A DNA stretch of 64,000 nucleotides from Pristionchus mayeri (GCA_036245805.1 BTRK01000003.1:2108001-2172000); one strand, 5' to 3'; positions 37,101 through 48,910 are shown, counted from the stretch's first letter. Numbers and translations: made by a program. Notes: generated by a model from the sequence alone, not told the origin.

Positions 37101-40100
37101 ATGCAATTGGATCGCGAATTTCCGCCGCCACAGTTGTTGTTGTTGTTATTGTTATTGCAGCCTGAGGGCGTGATGCAGATACACGAGGATGACTGCGAGG
37201 GAAGGTTACTGTAGATGGAACTCACGTTAGCACTCACTCCCTGATTGCAATTACATTGCGGCCCGCAGTTGTTATTGTTGTTGCATTGACGACGGGCTCG
37301 AATGAGCACTCGATCGAAGGCGGGAGTCGCCTGCGCGAGGGTCTCGCCTGGAAAGGTAAAGGGTACGGTAGCGCGCGAAATTAAAACCCGGAATTACCGA
37401 TTACAATGGCGGCTATGAGAAGCAGGAGCCTCATCGGAGTGAGGAGGAGGCTATGGGGATACTGTAGATGAGGTACGGTAGCGGGATGTAGGGACTGGAT
37501 CAAGAAAGGCATAAGGCGATGGCTGTTTTTATATGGAGTGGCTGGGGGGCGGGGCGAGCCAGATGCCAAGAATGGATGGTCCGTGTGATGTACTTCTCGA
37601 TGAGAGGTACGGGGAGTGGAAGAGGGGCAGAAGAGGTACCGGAATCCGGCTGAAGAATAGGCGTGTATTTGGGCAAAACAAGGACGTGGTTAGCGAGTGG
37701 TCTTACGGGGAGATCCCGATGGGTGAGTGGATGGATAGATGGGAATGGCATCTGACGATTGGGTGAATTGTAATCAGTGTTGCAGAGTATTTGAAACTTG
37801 GGACCTGCTCGCACTGTTGGCTGATTGATGTGTGACTGGCTCATTTGCGCATTTTTTTCAGCCTATCGGCGTGGAAAGTATTAGTGTGGATGTGATACGA
37901 ATATTATTTTGACAATTTCATTTTCTGAATTTGCTTACCGTAAGAAAATAAAAGAACTGTGAATTAAGTCTTCATAGTGTGAAATAAACTGATGCACTTT
38001 GACCTAATTAATTAATTAACATTTTTAGCTCCCTCCGGCGCTGATCATTCGCATCGAGCGACTCGGCTGGCTGCCCTCCGGAGCCTGCTACAAGGTTGGT
38101 GAGGGGACCGGGATTTAGGACTAGTGCCGGATCCGGTTATTTGGGAGCTTACTCGAAACAAGAAGATGCTGTATTCCGGAACAGCGCCTATGGAGGTAGA
38201 ATGATCCATGGCCGGGAAATGTGAAAACTGGAGAATAGTGATAATCGTCGGCAAATCGCAGATCGAGGACCACGTGGACTTTGCGGAGACGCTGGACGTG
38301 CGCGACTTCTGCTTCTACCGCTCGAAGGCGGAGGACTACGAGAAGGCGGCAGCCGAGTCGAGGTAGAGGAGTGAGAACCGGGAATTAAAAAGCGGAATCC
38401 GGAAATTTGGTGACAGAGGTGCGATCATTCATGATAGCTCGTTCTGTGAAAAAGAAACTGCCAAATTGTTTTCGCCGTTTGCATTTGTGTTTGTGTTTCA
38501 GCGAAACCGCTTTAGTTGGCATTTGAGTTACAGATGTTGCGGTTGCCATTGAAACCTCCAAAAATTAACCAATTAATTTGATCATATTTTCGTAATAATT
38601 TTGTAGAAATAATGTCATGTTTTGAAAAAATCGATAAGCAATTCTTGTAAACTGTCAATTTCTCTTCTCATCAGGACTCCTGAACGGACGTCGCGCATCG
38701 TAGGTGGCGCCGCGGGCAACGCGTCGCGCTCGGCTTTCGGCGACGCGCCACCGACGCTCGGTGCCCTTCCCTTCAAGACGCACGCCACCATCGAGTGAGT
38801 GATATTTTTGATTTTCGTATTGACCTTTCTTATCTAGATATCGGGTCCATACCAAAACGTCCCCCCTCTCACTCTGGCAGTCCCCGCCTCTCTGATCAAA
38901 TTTTGAAGTTTTAATTACATAACTCAATTAATATTGGTTAAAAAGCTTCGCTCTTTTGATTATTAGAGAGCTTGAGCTGTTCTATCTTTTGTATGTTGAT
39001 ACCTAAGAACCCAGACTCACATTAACATCGCTATACTATCAAATGTAATAATTACCGCATTTGATAGTACAGCGATGGGGGAGAGGGGGGACGATTGGTA
39101 AGGACCCCTAGATATCATATCGTGTAATAATTGACCCTGGTTAGCAAGAAGACAGTTGAACTCGTTCCGTAACATATATATCACGCCTCTCACGAGAGAA
39201 CTAGGACAACCCTGGTACATTCGTAAAAATCGATTTTGGGTTTTTGGCAGTTCTAGGGGTAATCAATGATTCTGAATCCGATTCCGGGTCGAGCGGCTGC
39301 CTATCTCAATCGGCGGCCGCAGCAGCTTGCTGCAAAGATTTGAGACTCACACTTTCGACCTTCAGAAAATACTTTAAAATTGCATCAATTTCCATGAAAT
39401 TTGGCATGCAGGCATCAATTATGGTCAGTTTCGAGTTCCCTGAGCTATTTTGAGGTAGATCAAAATAGAAGGGCTGAGCAGTTTTTGTTAAATAACTTTA
39501 TTAGTTCGAAACATAAACATTCCAAACTTTTGCATCGTTTAGAGAATTCGATTCTGCATCTCCATGATTTTTTTTTTCAGATTTTTCCCATTTGGTATTG
39601 TATGATTTTGAAGTAAAAAACAGCGAAATTGCGCTGAAACGGCTTGCGGCGGTGCGCGCAGAATGTGTAAGACGCTACGCTCTAGAACCAGACACCGAGG
39701 GTTCGAATACGCATGATAGCAAATATGTTTTGCTTGTCCAATATTGCTATTTCTGAAGTAATGACATGATTTAATGTGTTTGTAAACTCTCTACGCAAAT
39801 AGCTTCAGCAAATATTTCCATAAATAGTTCACTTGCGAACGATGCTAGAATAAACACAGATAAATGCGCATATATCGTATATATTACATTGTAATGATGG
39901 CAAAACATATTTGCTATCATGCGGATTCGAACCCTCGGTGTCTGGTTCTAGAGCGTAGCGTCTTACACATTCTGCGCGCACCGCCGCAAGGCGTTTCACG
40001 CGCAATTTCGCTGTTTTTTGCTTCAAAATCATACAAGACCAAAGGTGAAAAATCTGAAAAAATCATGGAGATGCAGAATTGAATTCTCTAAACGATGCAA

Positions 40101-41865
40101 AAGTTTGGAATGTTTATGTTTCGAACTAATAAAGTTATTTAACAAAAACTGCTCAGCCCTTCTATTTTGATCTACCTCAAAATAGCTCAGGGAACTCGAA
40201 ACTGACCATAATTGATGCCTGCATGCCAAATTTCATGGAAATTTATGCAATTTTAAAGTATTTTCTGAAGGTCGAAAGTGTGAGTCTCAAATCTTTGCAG
40301 CAAACTGCTGCAGCCGCCGATTGAGATAGGCAGCCGCTCGACCCGGAATCGGATTCAGAATCATTGATTACCCCTAGAACTGCCAAAAACCCAAAATCGA
40401 TTTTTACGAATGTACCACGATATGGTCGTTTTGTCCCGATTCTCTCGTGAGAGGCATGATATAGCATTTAAAGTGCGAATTTTCTAAGCATAATGGGTAC
40501 TACAAGTAGCACTGATCTCACTGGAGCTAAAGTGTAGATGCACGACGATGATTTATTTAGCACGATTGTTTCCTTCCCATTAGTGAATACTGGCGTGTGC
40601 CAAAATAATTCTACGCGGAAGCTCTGATCAGACTGGTCGCTAGTTGATCGCTGGATGAATCCGACGGGCAAAGAATGGGCCAAGCCGGAAGGGCCATTTC
40701 CGTGTGCATTTCTTCCCTCCCGAATCTTACTCGATTCGAGGTTCTATTGTACTCGTCGGTTTGTTTGTGTTGTGTTTGTTTTGCCACTGGCCGCTACCGG
40801 GTACTCATAAGGGGGGTGGGGGGTGCTGGCTGGGTAGGGAGTCCCTCCCAATGGTCAAGTTCTCAGAGCAAGTAAATGAGCGTGAGGAATGAAGAGAGCC
40901 AGACGAGTACTCGTAGAGGGACAGGCCGTACTCTCTTACCTTCCCTCTCTGCCTCACTCTCTAGGTATCACGCACTCCCTAGCTGGTCTGGTGGAAAGAA
41001 CGGTGGGTAAGGAGTGAAATAGGATCCTTCACGTTCCGCTACCAGTTTCTGTCGTTCTTTCTCGCAAGATCGAGTACGGTTTGCGAAAATACCCAGACAA
41101 GGGGGGAAGGGAAAATATTATTGCGCGATACCAGTGAAACCAGTGCTTCTGTGTCATCATATGGCTTGCATCTTGCACGAACCAATTATTTTTTGAATCA
41201 TTTTCCATTATAAAAATTATCAAATTTCGAAGGAACGTCAGTGTTAATTGAATAGGCGCAACACCAGTGAGATCGACGTTTTTCCTTGTGATAATCTTCC
41301 TCAGTGCTTGGAATTGTCAATTATATCCAGCTGTGACGGAAAACAACTAAATTACAAACTAACAGAGCGAGATATCGTGTGGAATTGAGCGGGTCACGCA
41401 TACACATTTGCTCATTTGCAGTGGCGGCTCCTTCGTTGCTGAGAATCTGGCCGCGGCCCGCTACCGCTACCAGCTGAGGGCCGTCAGCGAGCACAAAGGT
41501 ATTCGGTAGGGGTGCGATGGGTCAGATGTGATATTTGCATGCAGAGTTTAGTGATTACTGGTCGTTAGATGAATAAATTTACTGCCACAGCTAAGATTGC
41601 GTCTCGGAGGGTCGATAACGTTATTTCTCTCAGGTCTCGCCGAGTCGGGCCACTACCTGACGTACCGCCGTGGTCTGGGTCCGAACAACCACGTGTGGTA
41701 CCTCACGAACGACAGTCAGGTATACGGAATTTCGTTGTGTCAGATTGCGGGGCTCGGAGGGTCAGACTTGTGATCTTGCAGGTCACTCGGGTGCCCTATT
41801 CGAAGGTGGCGGGCGCGCAGGCGTACATGCTCTACTACGAACGAATGCGGGTCCCACGCCAGTAA
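31177..41865 (+). CDS. USP30: USP30-type mitochondrial deubiquitinase
   Basis: Sixteen exons: 31177-31273, 31794-31878, 32062-32150, 32597-32691, 33398-33479, 33816-33879, 34310-34409, 34723-34779, 34899-34960, 35119-35197, 38029-38094, 38262-38362, 38675-38794, 41422-41498, 41634-41719, 41782-41865; 447 residues. A hydrophobic anchor at about 8-26 (LALGVLGAAASAGFLYLFL) precedes the Cys box GLYNLGNTCYANALIQGLS, with catalytic Cys about 50. DLHELFNVF, zinc-like Cys pairs (SCDECKARC), LPPALIIRIERL and the His box ESGHYLTYRR (His about 398) follow. USP30 sits in the outer mitochondrial membrane and removes ubiquitin, opposing mitophagy. By eye, the unusual third-triad Ser of USP30 aligns with Thr 416 (WYLTND). 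Introns 10 and 13 are very long: one hosts a complete antisense gene, the other a foldback element. Confidence 0.92.
32201..32330 (+). mobile_element. truncated GTGGGCA-family MITE
   Basis: The right part (GGGCACTATCCCAAAAACCGG, GAGGGTCTTGC, GAGCAGTAATGGCACCC) matches the family copies at 23200 and 43629. The left part is shortened and diverged. It lies in a USP30-like intron. Confidence 0.65.
35560..37434 (-). CDS. nested gene: secreted Cys/Asn-rich repeat protein (ABU/PQN-like)
   Basis: Ten minus-strand exons, all in phase: 37434-37398, 37347-37082, 36998-36892, 36801-36741, 36593-36516, 36335-36243, 36175-36120, 36062-35973, 35920-35819, 35668-35560; 332 residues. It begins with a signal peptide (MRLLLLIAAIVIG, then cleavage near ATPAF). 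The mature protein is a chain of Cys-rich blocks such as CNNACSGQCNSAC, CNSACQGVC, CQSSCQ and CRNSCQDAC, with Asn runs (CNNNNNCGPQC). This spacing resembles the nematode ABU/PQN group linked to the pharyngeal cuticle; that assignment is inference. The gene lies wholly within the 2.8-kb intron of the USP30-like gene, on the opposite strand. Within its second exon a 33- or 45-nt in-frame piece with GTGAGT and CGCAG ends may be a tiny intron. Confidence 0.82.
39173..40458. repeat. 1.3-kb foldback element with tRNA-like segment in each arm
   Basis: Two arms of about 560 bp (39173-39738 and 39897-40458) are inverted copies, roughly 95% alike by eye, around a loop of about 158 bp. Next to the loop each arm carries GTAAGACGCTACGCTCTAGA, then ACCGAGGGTTCGAAT. 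The right arm, read on the minus strand, has GGTTCGAATCC, a perfect pol III B box; the left arm has GGTTCGAATAC. Stretches outward contain CCATGAAATTTGGCATGCAG. The element has no transposase frame and sits in a 2.6-kb intron of the USP30-like gene. Confidence 0.9.
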
Positions 41866-42433
41866 TCTTTCTCACAGTAGATTACGGTATTGGTAGAATC
41901 ATCGTTCATTTTATCATGCTAATTTCTCGATTTTTGTCTGTACGGATCTCGTTGAATCGTTCATATTTCCTATGTGTTTGTTTACTTGTGCTCATAGACA
42001 TTGCTCACAGACGTACACATCCTTTATTTAGCTAAACAGAGTATAGCCAGCTAATAAGCTCATTGTTTCTAGCATGAAGTGAATCAAAATTATGTGTATG
42101 TCATGTATCGTGAGCAAATTCGGATTCTAAGTTTGACTTGTAAGATGTAATGTTCAGGAACAATCTCAGAGAGAATTAATAAAATAGTTTTAATATTTGG
42201 AGTGCATCGATTCATGTCACAACAGGTCGGTGAAACCTTTGTATACTTGAAATGTGATGGTCTAGTAGGGTAAACGTTATGTGACCGTAGCAGAGAGAGT
42301 ACAGATTTTATTATTAAAAAATAATTTGAAGTAATGCAATATATTCATATATGAGAACTCATATTTACGAGTTACGCCATTCCCTTGCTTCATGCCCTCT
42401 TCACTATTTTAAAAATGATATCAAAATTATTAG
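41866..42433. other. intergenic, USP30-like to REP
   Basis: 568 bp between tandem genes. The AATAAA at 42178-42183, about 313 nt after the USP30-like stop, is a plausible poly(A) signal. TATTAG ends directly at the REP ATG (42434), a candidate trans-splice acceptor leaving no leader. Confidence 0.5.
42178..42183 (+). terminator. poly(A) signal AATAAA, USP30-like gene
   Basis: AATAAA in AT-rich 3' flank, followed by a T-rich stretch (TAGTTTTAATATTTGG). Confidence 0.5.
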
Positions 42434-45400
42434 ATGGAAGATCCTCTTCCTGCCTCGGTTGACCTGGTAGTGGTCGGCACTGGACTCGGCGAGGCCATGC
42501 TCGCAGCTGCTGCTGCAAGGAGCGGCTGCAGCGTGCTGCACCTAGACGAGTGAGTGGGATACGATATAGAAAAGTACTGTAGGCGAGGTTTTGCAAATAG
42601 CTGGATTAATTTAATCCTGGCAAGTTAATGTGAAAAGGCGATAAGTCCAGCTTCAGTCTGCTATAGTCCCACCGTAATCCGACTATTTTGCAGCGCCAAT
42701 TACTACGGTGGTGAATGGGCGAGCTTCAACCTACGCACGATCGATGAGTGGGCGGAGCGAGAGAAACGGAGAGAGCGAGGAGAGGTATACAGTAGTAGGC
42801 GGAGGCATTATCGATTTGTTGGTATCAATTTTCTAGTTTGATGACGTCATATTTTTTCTCAGATGCCTCCTGAGCCAGTTGCCTCGCTGATCAAAGAGGG
42901 CGAGACCCTGCAGAGAATCTACCGCCGGCCCACAATTCGCAATTTCAAGGACGAGTGGACGGAGGCGAGGTATACGGTAGTTCATTGATCGATAACTGAT
43001 TTGCATTTATGTTTACAAGAAACCGAGCGATGATTATTTACGATATGAACGAAATAAAATGACGATGTGTGGAAACTTTGATTTCGCTACCGTCGAATCA
43101 ATTTATTTCATCGACTGATGGAATGAATAATAGCTGAAATATATCACGAAATAGATTGAATTTTTTCGTTCTTGCAGCGCCGCTCCTACGACAGCTGCAG
43201 TCGAAGCTACTGCAGATGATGCGGCTTCCGAAGACGCAGCCTTAGCCCCGCCCACCTGGCGAGAGGCTGTCGACGAGCACTGGCGCCGATTCAGCATCGA
43301 CATCTCACCCAAGGTACAGTAGTCCCGGATAGACATTGATCTTTATCGATTTTTCTCTCAAAAATATATCTCTATGTTAGTCAGAGCGGATTTATCAGTT
43401 GATATTCTTGGACGGAGCGATTCCGGTTGATCAAAGTAGTCAATTACTACCGTATGCAGATATTATCTATTATCTCCTCAGGTCCTTCTGTCGCGCGGTG
43501 ACCTCGTGCGCACGCTGTGCGACTCGGAAGTGTCGGCGTACGCGGAGTTCAAGGTGAGACCGCTGAGCTCTTTCTCTCTCTCTAATTTGGTAGTGACAAT
43601 CTCATTTCTTAACGCTCTCCTGCTCAGATGTGGGCAGGGATTGCTGCTGAGTTTCAAAATCCGGGAGGGTTCCCACAAATTCAGCCACAAAACCGGGAGG
43701 GTTTACGTAAACTGGTACCCTAAAATTGCCAAAAGTATGATTGGCATTATCCGAAACCGGGAGGGTCTTGCCTCTGGCAGCAATGGTGCCCACGTTTGCT
43801 CCTGCTCCGCCGTCCAAAGAGCTAGAGATGTATCATTTATTTGAATTAATGTTGTTTGGGACTCGGTCAGCTTCTGCAATCAGTTTTTCCTAGCAGACAA
43901 TGAGATGGTTAGACGAAGAAACTTTGGTTTGGCTGGTTTATCACCCTGAAAAAATATATCATTTAGCACAATTGTGCTTCATGAGCTAACCAAGTTGCTT
44001 GCATCATGGGTAATTCAGTATCTTTCTGTCTCCAGAATCATCACAGAAGTGATGCGATTGAGAACTCGATATTCTTTTTTTTTCTATCTTCAAATTTACG
44101 ATCGAATTTTAATCAATGATCTCTGCAGCTGGTCGACAGACTGCTGGGCGTGACTGTGAAGGAAGGGGCTGAGCCGATCGATATCCACCGTATTCCGTGC
44201 TCTCGCGGCGACATCTTCGACAGCGAGGCGCTCAGGTTACTGTAATTCGATCGATTGACTTTCTTTGCAATAAAAATTGTCGTAAAAAGCTCCGAGCTAA
44301 CCTGTAGCTAAGCAGATTTATCGATTAACTATTGGCCTATTACAGTATGCTCGACAAGCGTCGGCTGATGAAGCTGCTGCAGTTGTGCATGCAGTGGCAC
44401 GCGGCGCCCGAGAAGTGTGACGTAATCAGAGGTACTGTATGAGGATACGGTAGGAAAGGGATTGGTCTATTTTGAGTCATATCTTACCGTAACCTTAATC
44501 GTTGCAGAGGCTGCGCGCACTCCGTTCTTCGATTTCCTCGCCACGCAGAACATTCAGGGATCGCTGGCGAATCTGGTGGGTGGATGATAATGGTACTGTA
44601 GAATGGTATGGTAGAAGGGTACGGTAGAATGGTACTGTAGAATGGTACGGTAGGATGGTAGGTTTTGGCATGATCCCAGGAGAATTTGGTAGGCTCTCAG
44701 CAGAGCTCAGGGTATATATATATATATATATATATTTATGCTATTTCAGTCGAAATAACGTTACAAAATTTAAATAGAATAGGCAATTAATGACGGTTAA
44801 AATGACGAGTGAATAATGGTACAATGGGGTATGGGGATCTACTCAGGGGAACTGGTTTGATTCTCGGAATTTACTAAAAGCCTTGCCGCTCTTGGAAAGA
44901 AACTATTGTGTCTGTAGTATGGCTAGACTAGTCTGTGGAAAGGCGACCAGTTATCGTTGATGGGACCAGAAAGTTATTGTTCAAAAACGATTTAATGAGT
45001 GCAAGTTTATACCGAGAAGCTTCAAACGTGTGTGTAAAGCATTCATGATTGGCAGCATGGTGAATGTAGTAATGTGTTTTCAACATTCAACAGTTGCATT
45101 TGTTTTTAAATATTTTTTTCCGTAAAGAATTAAAAAATTAAAAGAATGCAAGTGTCTACACAAGCTGGCAAATTTCGAGTTTAACTATGGCCTAATGAAA
45201 GGCGCAAGTTCCACCCTTAAGATTGATCGTGGCTTCCCATTCAAATAATAAAAAATACTCTTCTCAGCTGACCCGTTCCCTCTCGTTCCTCTCCCCGGCG
45301 GGCGAGTGCCCCACTACGGAGGCCTCCATCGAGGGACTCTGCAGGTTCATGGACTCGGTGAGGATGAGCCACATTTTTTTCTCTTGCTCGCTGGCTCGCT

Positions 45401-48366
45401 CATGTTGAACTATGAGCCTTGCTGACCTCTTGCTCGCTCTGTCAAGCTGAATGGGTACTGGATGCGTGCATTCATTTTAGATCTTCCCGTTGTTTAAACT
45501 TTCAATTGGGAGTACGATCATTGCACCAGGCTATCTCGAGTTCCTCATATAGTTCAATAATTACTTACAAATATGAAGTCGCTTCTTGGGTATTTTTTCA
45601 TGCTAATAACACAATCGATGATAGAAGACCCTGCAGGTGGGTGTGTTCGGCGCCTCGCCCTTCCTCGTGCCCCTCTACGGATCGGGAGAACTGCCGCAGG
45701 TGAGGGACGATGACGTCATTATTTTGAAACGATTGACCAGCAATTTCTTTTAATGAAGTTTATCAAGTGGGAACATTTGTGCGCACTGTGAAACGAGTAA
45801 CGAGAAAGGGATTGTGATGACCAATTTATGATCAGTTGTGTATCGATCAATGGAGGAGCTCGGCGATTCATTTTCACCTATTTTATGCAACTTTATGTTA
45901 TCAGTGAAGCGAGAGAGACGCGGGAGCTGGCATATCGAAAAATTTCCTGGATCTTATCGACGAGAGAGCGCGAGAAATGAAGATAGTCTAATTTAGCCTT
46001 CCTTCTCTCTTTCAGTGTTTCGCCCGTCTGTGCGCGGTGTTCGGCGGTGTGTACTGCCTGGGAAGAGCAGTCGAGGGAATCGTCCAGAGAGAAGACAGGT
46101 ACGGTGGTGAATGATTTACTGTATGGGATACGGTGAGATGCAATGACACATTTCTGTATCACAAAAATATAAACAAGACTGTTTAGTTTATGATTTAGCC
46201 TTCTCTTCCGTAAATTAATTGAATTTCCGGTACCCCGTAAAGTTTGAAGCAAGCGAGCAACGGAAAACCTCGGGGTTGCATCTATTGTTTTATTTGGTTC
46301 TGAAAGGAGATTACAGTAGCCTCAACTATATTTCGCTATGATTGTGACAGAAAATTCCGATACTGAATCTCGGATGATGTTGTTCTGAGAGCGAAACTGT
46401 ATAGCAACGAGTGTTTTTTTTTCAATTTTTTCCCTTTCTCTGACAGTCTCATTGGGATGAAAAAATATTAGGCGACCTTGTGCAGTGCTTGTAACAATGA
46501 AACATCGGGAGCATTCTAAAAAATATTTTTTAAAAATTATTATAAGTAAATTATTAATTGTCAGAGTGGTGGCGGTGCTGGTGGCGGGTCAGCGCGTGGA
46601 GTGCGGCCATCTGCTGCTCACGTCAGCGTTCGCGCCCGAGCAGTGGATGAAGGAGGTGAGCAAGGGGAAGGAGGTTGAAGCTGAGAACCAGAATACCGGT
46701 GGGGTCTAGAATTAAATCTGGGCGCAGGGGTAAACAAATGCATTTCCCCTTTGAGTCGGAGCTACAAACCGGTGGGCTCGTGAAGTTAGCGGCAAATGAG
46801 ACAGAATTAGGTCTACAGTGACATAACCTGCCCGATTTTTGGAGTTCATAATTGTGCATAAGCAGAAAACGTTCTAATTTTTTAAAATTAATTCTCTGTT
46901 AAAATTGTAATAAACTCACCTATTTTCTACCCTTTCGACCATTGGTCATGGTTGTTCTATGTTTCGTGTTGCCCACTAGTCTGTTCTGGGATGGTCATGC
47001 TCGATCAGTGGACTGATTGTTGTCGTTAAAATAAATTATATTAAAGCAATTATCACCATTCTTTTCAGGACCCGTCGTCTACCGTATCGCGAGCGGTGCT
47101 CTTCTCTCACGGGAGTGTGAAGGAGGAGGAGGAGGAGAAGGAGAGCGTGAGTGGGGAATTATGCGGTGTGAGAAATGACCTCAAAGATCTGCTCTTTGCA
47201 TTCTTATCCAGCGGGACTTTCGACGAAGATCCGTTCTTTACCATGTTTTTTTTATTTATTTTTTTCTCTCAGATCTCGCTGCTCAACCTGGGTGGTCTGG
47301 CGCCGGCGGCGGGCGCGCGCCTTCTCGAGGTCGGCTTCGAGGCATGCACCGCGCCCCGTGGATACTGTAAGTGCACGGGAGAGCGCGATCGAGGACTGAC
47401 TTTTAATCCGCAGACGTGGCTCATGTGACGACGAGCGGCGCGTCCTCGGGTCTCGTCGATGACGTCATCGAGAAGATGTACGAGAAGTCGGAGGACAAGA
47501 ATGACGATGGAGAGAAGAGCACGAAGCCCCGACTGCTCAGAAGAATGGAGTGGAGCCAGACGGGGGTACGGTGGAATATGGATATTGATTAATTGAACGG
47601 GGATACGGTAGCCTGATACTCATATCGATCGATTACAGTACTCCGCGGTGGGCGATCGAGTGCCTGAGAACGTAGGCGTGCTGCGGCTGCCCGACGCCAC
47701 CGCCGACTACAGGAATGTGATGGAGGAGGTACGGTGGGATATTGTAGAAGGACAGTTATCAACTGATATTATTTACTGAGCAGTTCCTTATGTAGCATCA
47801 ATACGTTGCGATTTTGTAAGGGAAGCTACGATTTGGAGAAGTGAGGGAGTGCAATTGAGATTATATGAATACTGTAGTAATGGTGTTGTAGTACAGTAGT
47901 CTTTCAGGCGAAGTCTCTGTTCGCCCGTTTCTGGCCCGATCGCGATTTCCTGCCGCGAGCACTCAAGAAGGCGCAGGAGGTGAGGGGGGGGGGGTGATGA
48001 AAGAGTGAAGGAAGGAGCGAAAAGGGAAGAAAGGAAAGACAGTGGATGTAACTCTCTTTATTATTTATATTTTTGCTTTATTTGAAGGGGTAGATAGCGT
48101 GAGTAATCTTGGGCAATATCATTGAATTCCCATTCCACATCTGTGCTTCAGGAATGGCTGAAGTTTATAGTTTCACATTCCATTCGGTCTCATTCCGATT
48201 AGGGGGGAACCAAATTAACATTCCTGAGAATGAATGTGTCTGTGAAATGAGTGAATTTGGCAAATTCCAGGACGGAGAGCCGTTCGATGCGAGAGACGAG
48301 CAGGAAATTGCGAGTGAGGAAGTGAAGGAGAAGGAGGAGAATGGAGAGACTACTGTATCGGAGTAG
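42434..48366 (+). CDS. rep-1: Rab escort protein (REP/CHM, GDI superfamily)
   Basis: Eighteen exons: 42434-42549, 42694-42784, 42863-42969, 43178-43313, 43482-43553, 44129-44235, 44346-44431, 44508-44575, 45268-45357, 45637-45699, 46016-46098, 46565-46655, 47069-47146, 47273-47366, 47414-47565, 47639-47728, 47908-47979, 48271-48366; 563 residues. The FAD-type start VVVGTGLGEAMLAAAAARSG is followed by the REP motif NYYGGEWASF (GDI has a different residue after GGE). Further conserved blocks are VLLSRGDLVRTLC, YAEFK, IPCSRGDIFDS, LDKRRLMKLL, VFGASPFLVPLYGSGELPQ and CFARLCAVFGGVYCL. REP presents newly made Rab proteins to geranylgeranyl transferase II and delivers them to membranes. An Ala/Glu-rich insertion after exon 3 and an acidic tail are less conserved. 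It is not GDI because of the ASF motif and the insertion. Confidence 0.94.
43629..43794 (+). mobile_element. about 165-bp GTGGGCA-family MITE, copy 2
   Basis: The best-preserved copy: left GTGGGCAGGGATTGCTGC, right GCAGCAATGGTGCCCACG, with three CCGGGAGGG repeats inside. It lies in a REP intron. Confidence 0.85.
44590..44670 (+). repeat. tandem TACNGTAG words
   Basis: Five near-copies of GGTACTGTAGAAT / GGTACGGTAGAAT follow one another at the start of a REP intron, a local expansion of the intronic motif found all over the window. Confidence 0.8.
44711..44735. repeat. (TA)n microsatellite
   Basis: About 12 TA units inside a REP intron. Confidence 0.9.
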
Positions 48367-48910
48367 TTAAAGAGTGAATATTACTGTACCCATAATTATT
48401 GATTGAAACGCCGATCAGGTTGCGAATGGTCTGTACAGATATTGTTATTTATGTGCATGCGTTGATGGTAAATATTGTGTGACCTGGAAATAAAGTATTT
48501 TCCCGGATTAAATTCCAACTCGTGTCGAACGTTTGTACTATTTGATGCTGAGACGAACTATCTACTTTAGTCGAATCAACTGTGAAGCAAAAAAAAAACT
48601 TTTTGAAAAATCACTTTTTGATTCATACGTTAGGTGGTCAATGCGTTCTGTAATCGTACAATTTTCCGGCTCACTTCCCGGTTCTTATCATTTGAATTTT
48701 TGTTTAAATTTTGCAAATTTATGGCCTGTTCGCGATGTTTAATAGATAATTTGTACTCTTAAATCAGTCCTTGATATTGGCTTCATAAAATTTAATCACT
48801 TCCACTTTCTTTTTTAGAAAATAAGCTTGTTTTCTCCATTTTACTGATCGTTATCTCTAAGATCGTGTTTTGTGGCGGAATAGCATCTAGTTCGTTGCAG
48901 TAGCCTCGTC
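48367..48910. other. intergenic, REP to NAA25
   Basis: 544 bp between tandem genes. AATAAA stands at 48489-48494, about 120 nt after the REP stop. GTTGCAG ends at 48900, ten bases before the NAA25 ATG, and may be a trans-splice acceptor. No gene is seen. Confidence 0.5.
48489..48494 (+). terminator. poly(A) signal AATAAA, REP gene
   Basis: GGAAATAAAGTATTTTCCC about 120 nt after the REP stop codon, the usual place for a nematode poly(A) signal. Confidence 0.65.

Noticed and set aside
39640..40010. tRNA gene
   Set aside because: B box and D-arm-like words are present, but a full cloverleaf with acceptor and anticodon stems could not be drawn, so it is called tRNA-like only.
39401..40229. Two open frames with the same 58-residue sequence on opposite strands
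   Set aside because: They are the two arms of the foldback element; the frame is a by-product of the inverted repeat and matches no protein I know.
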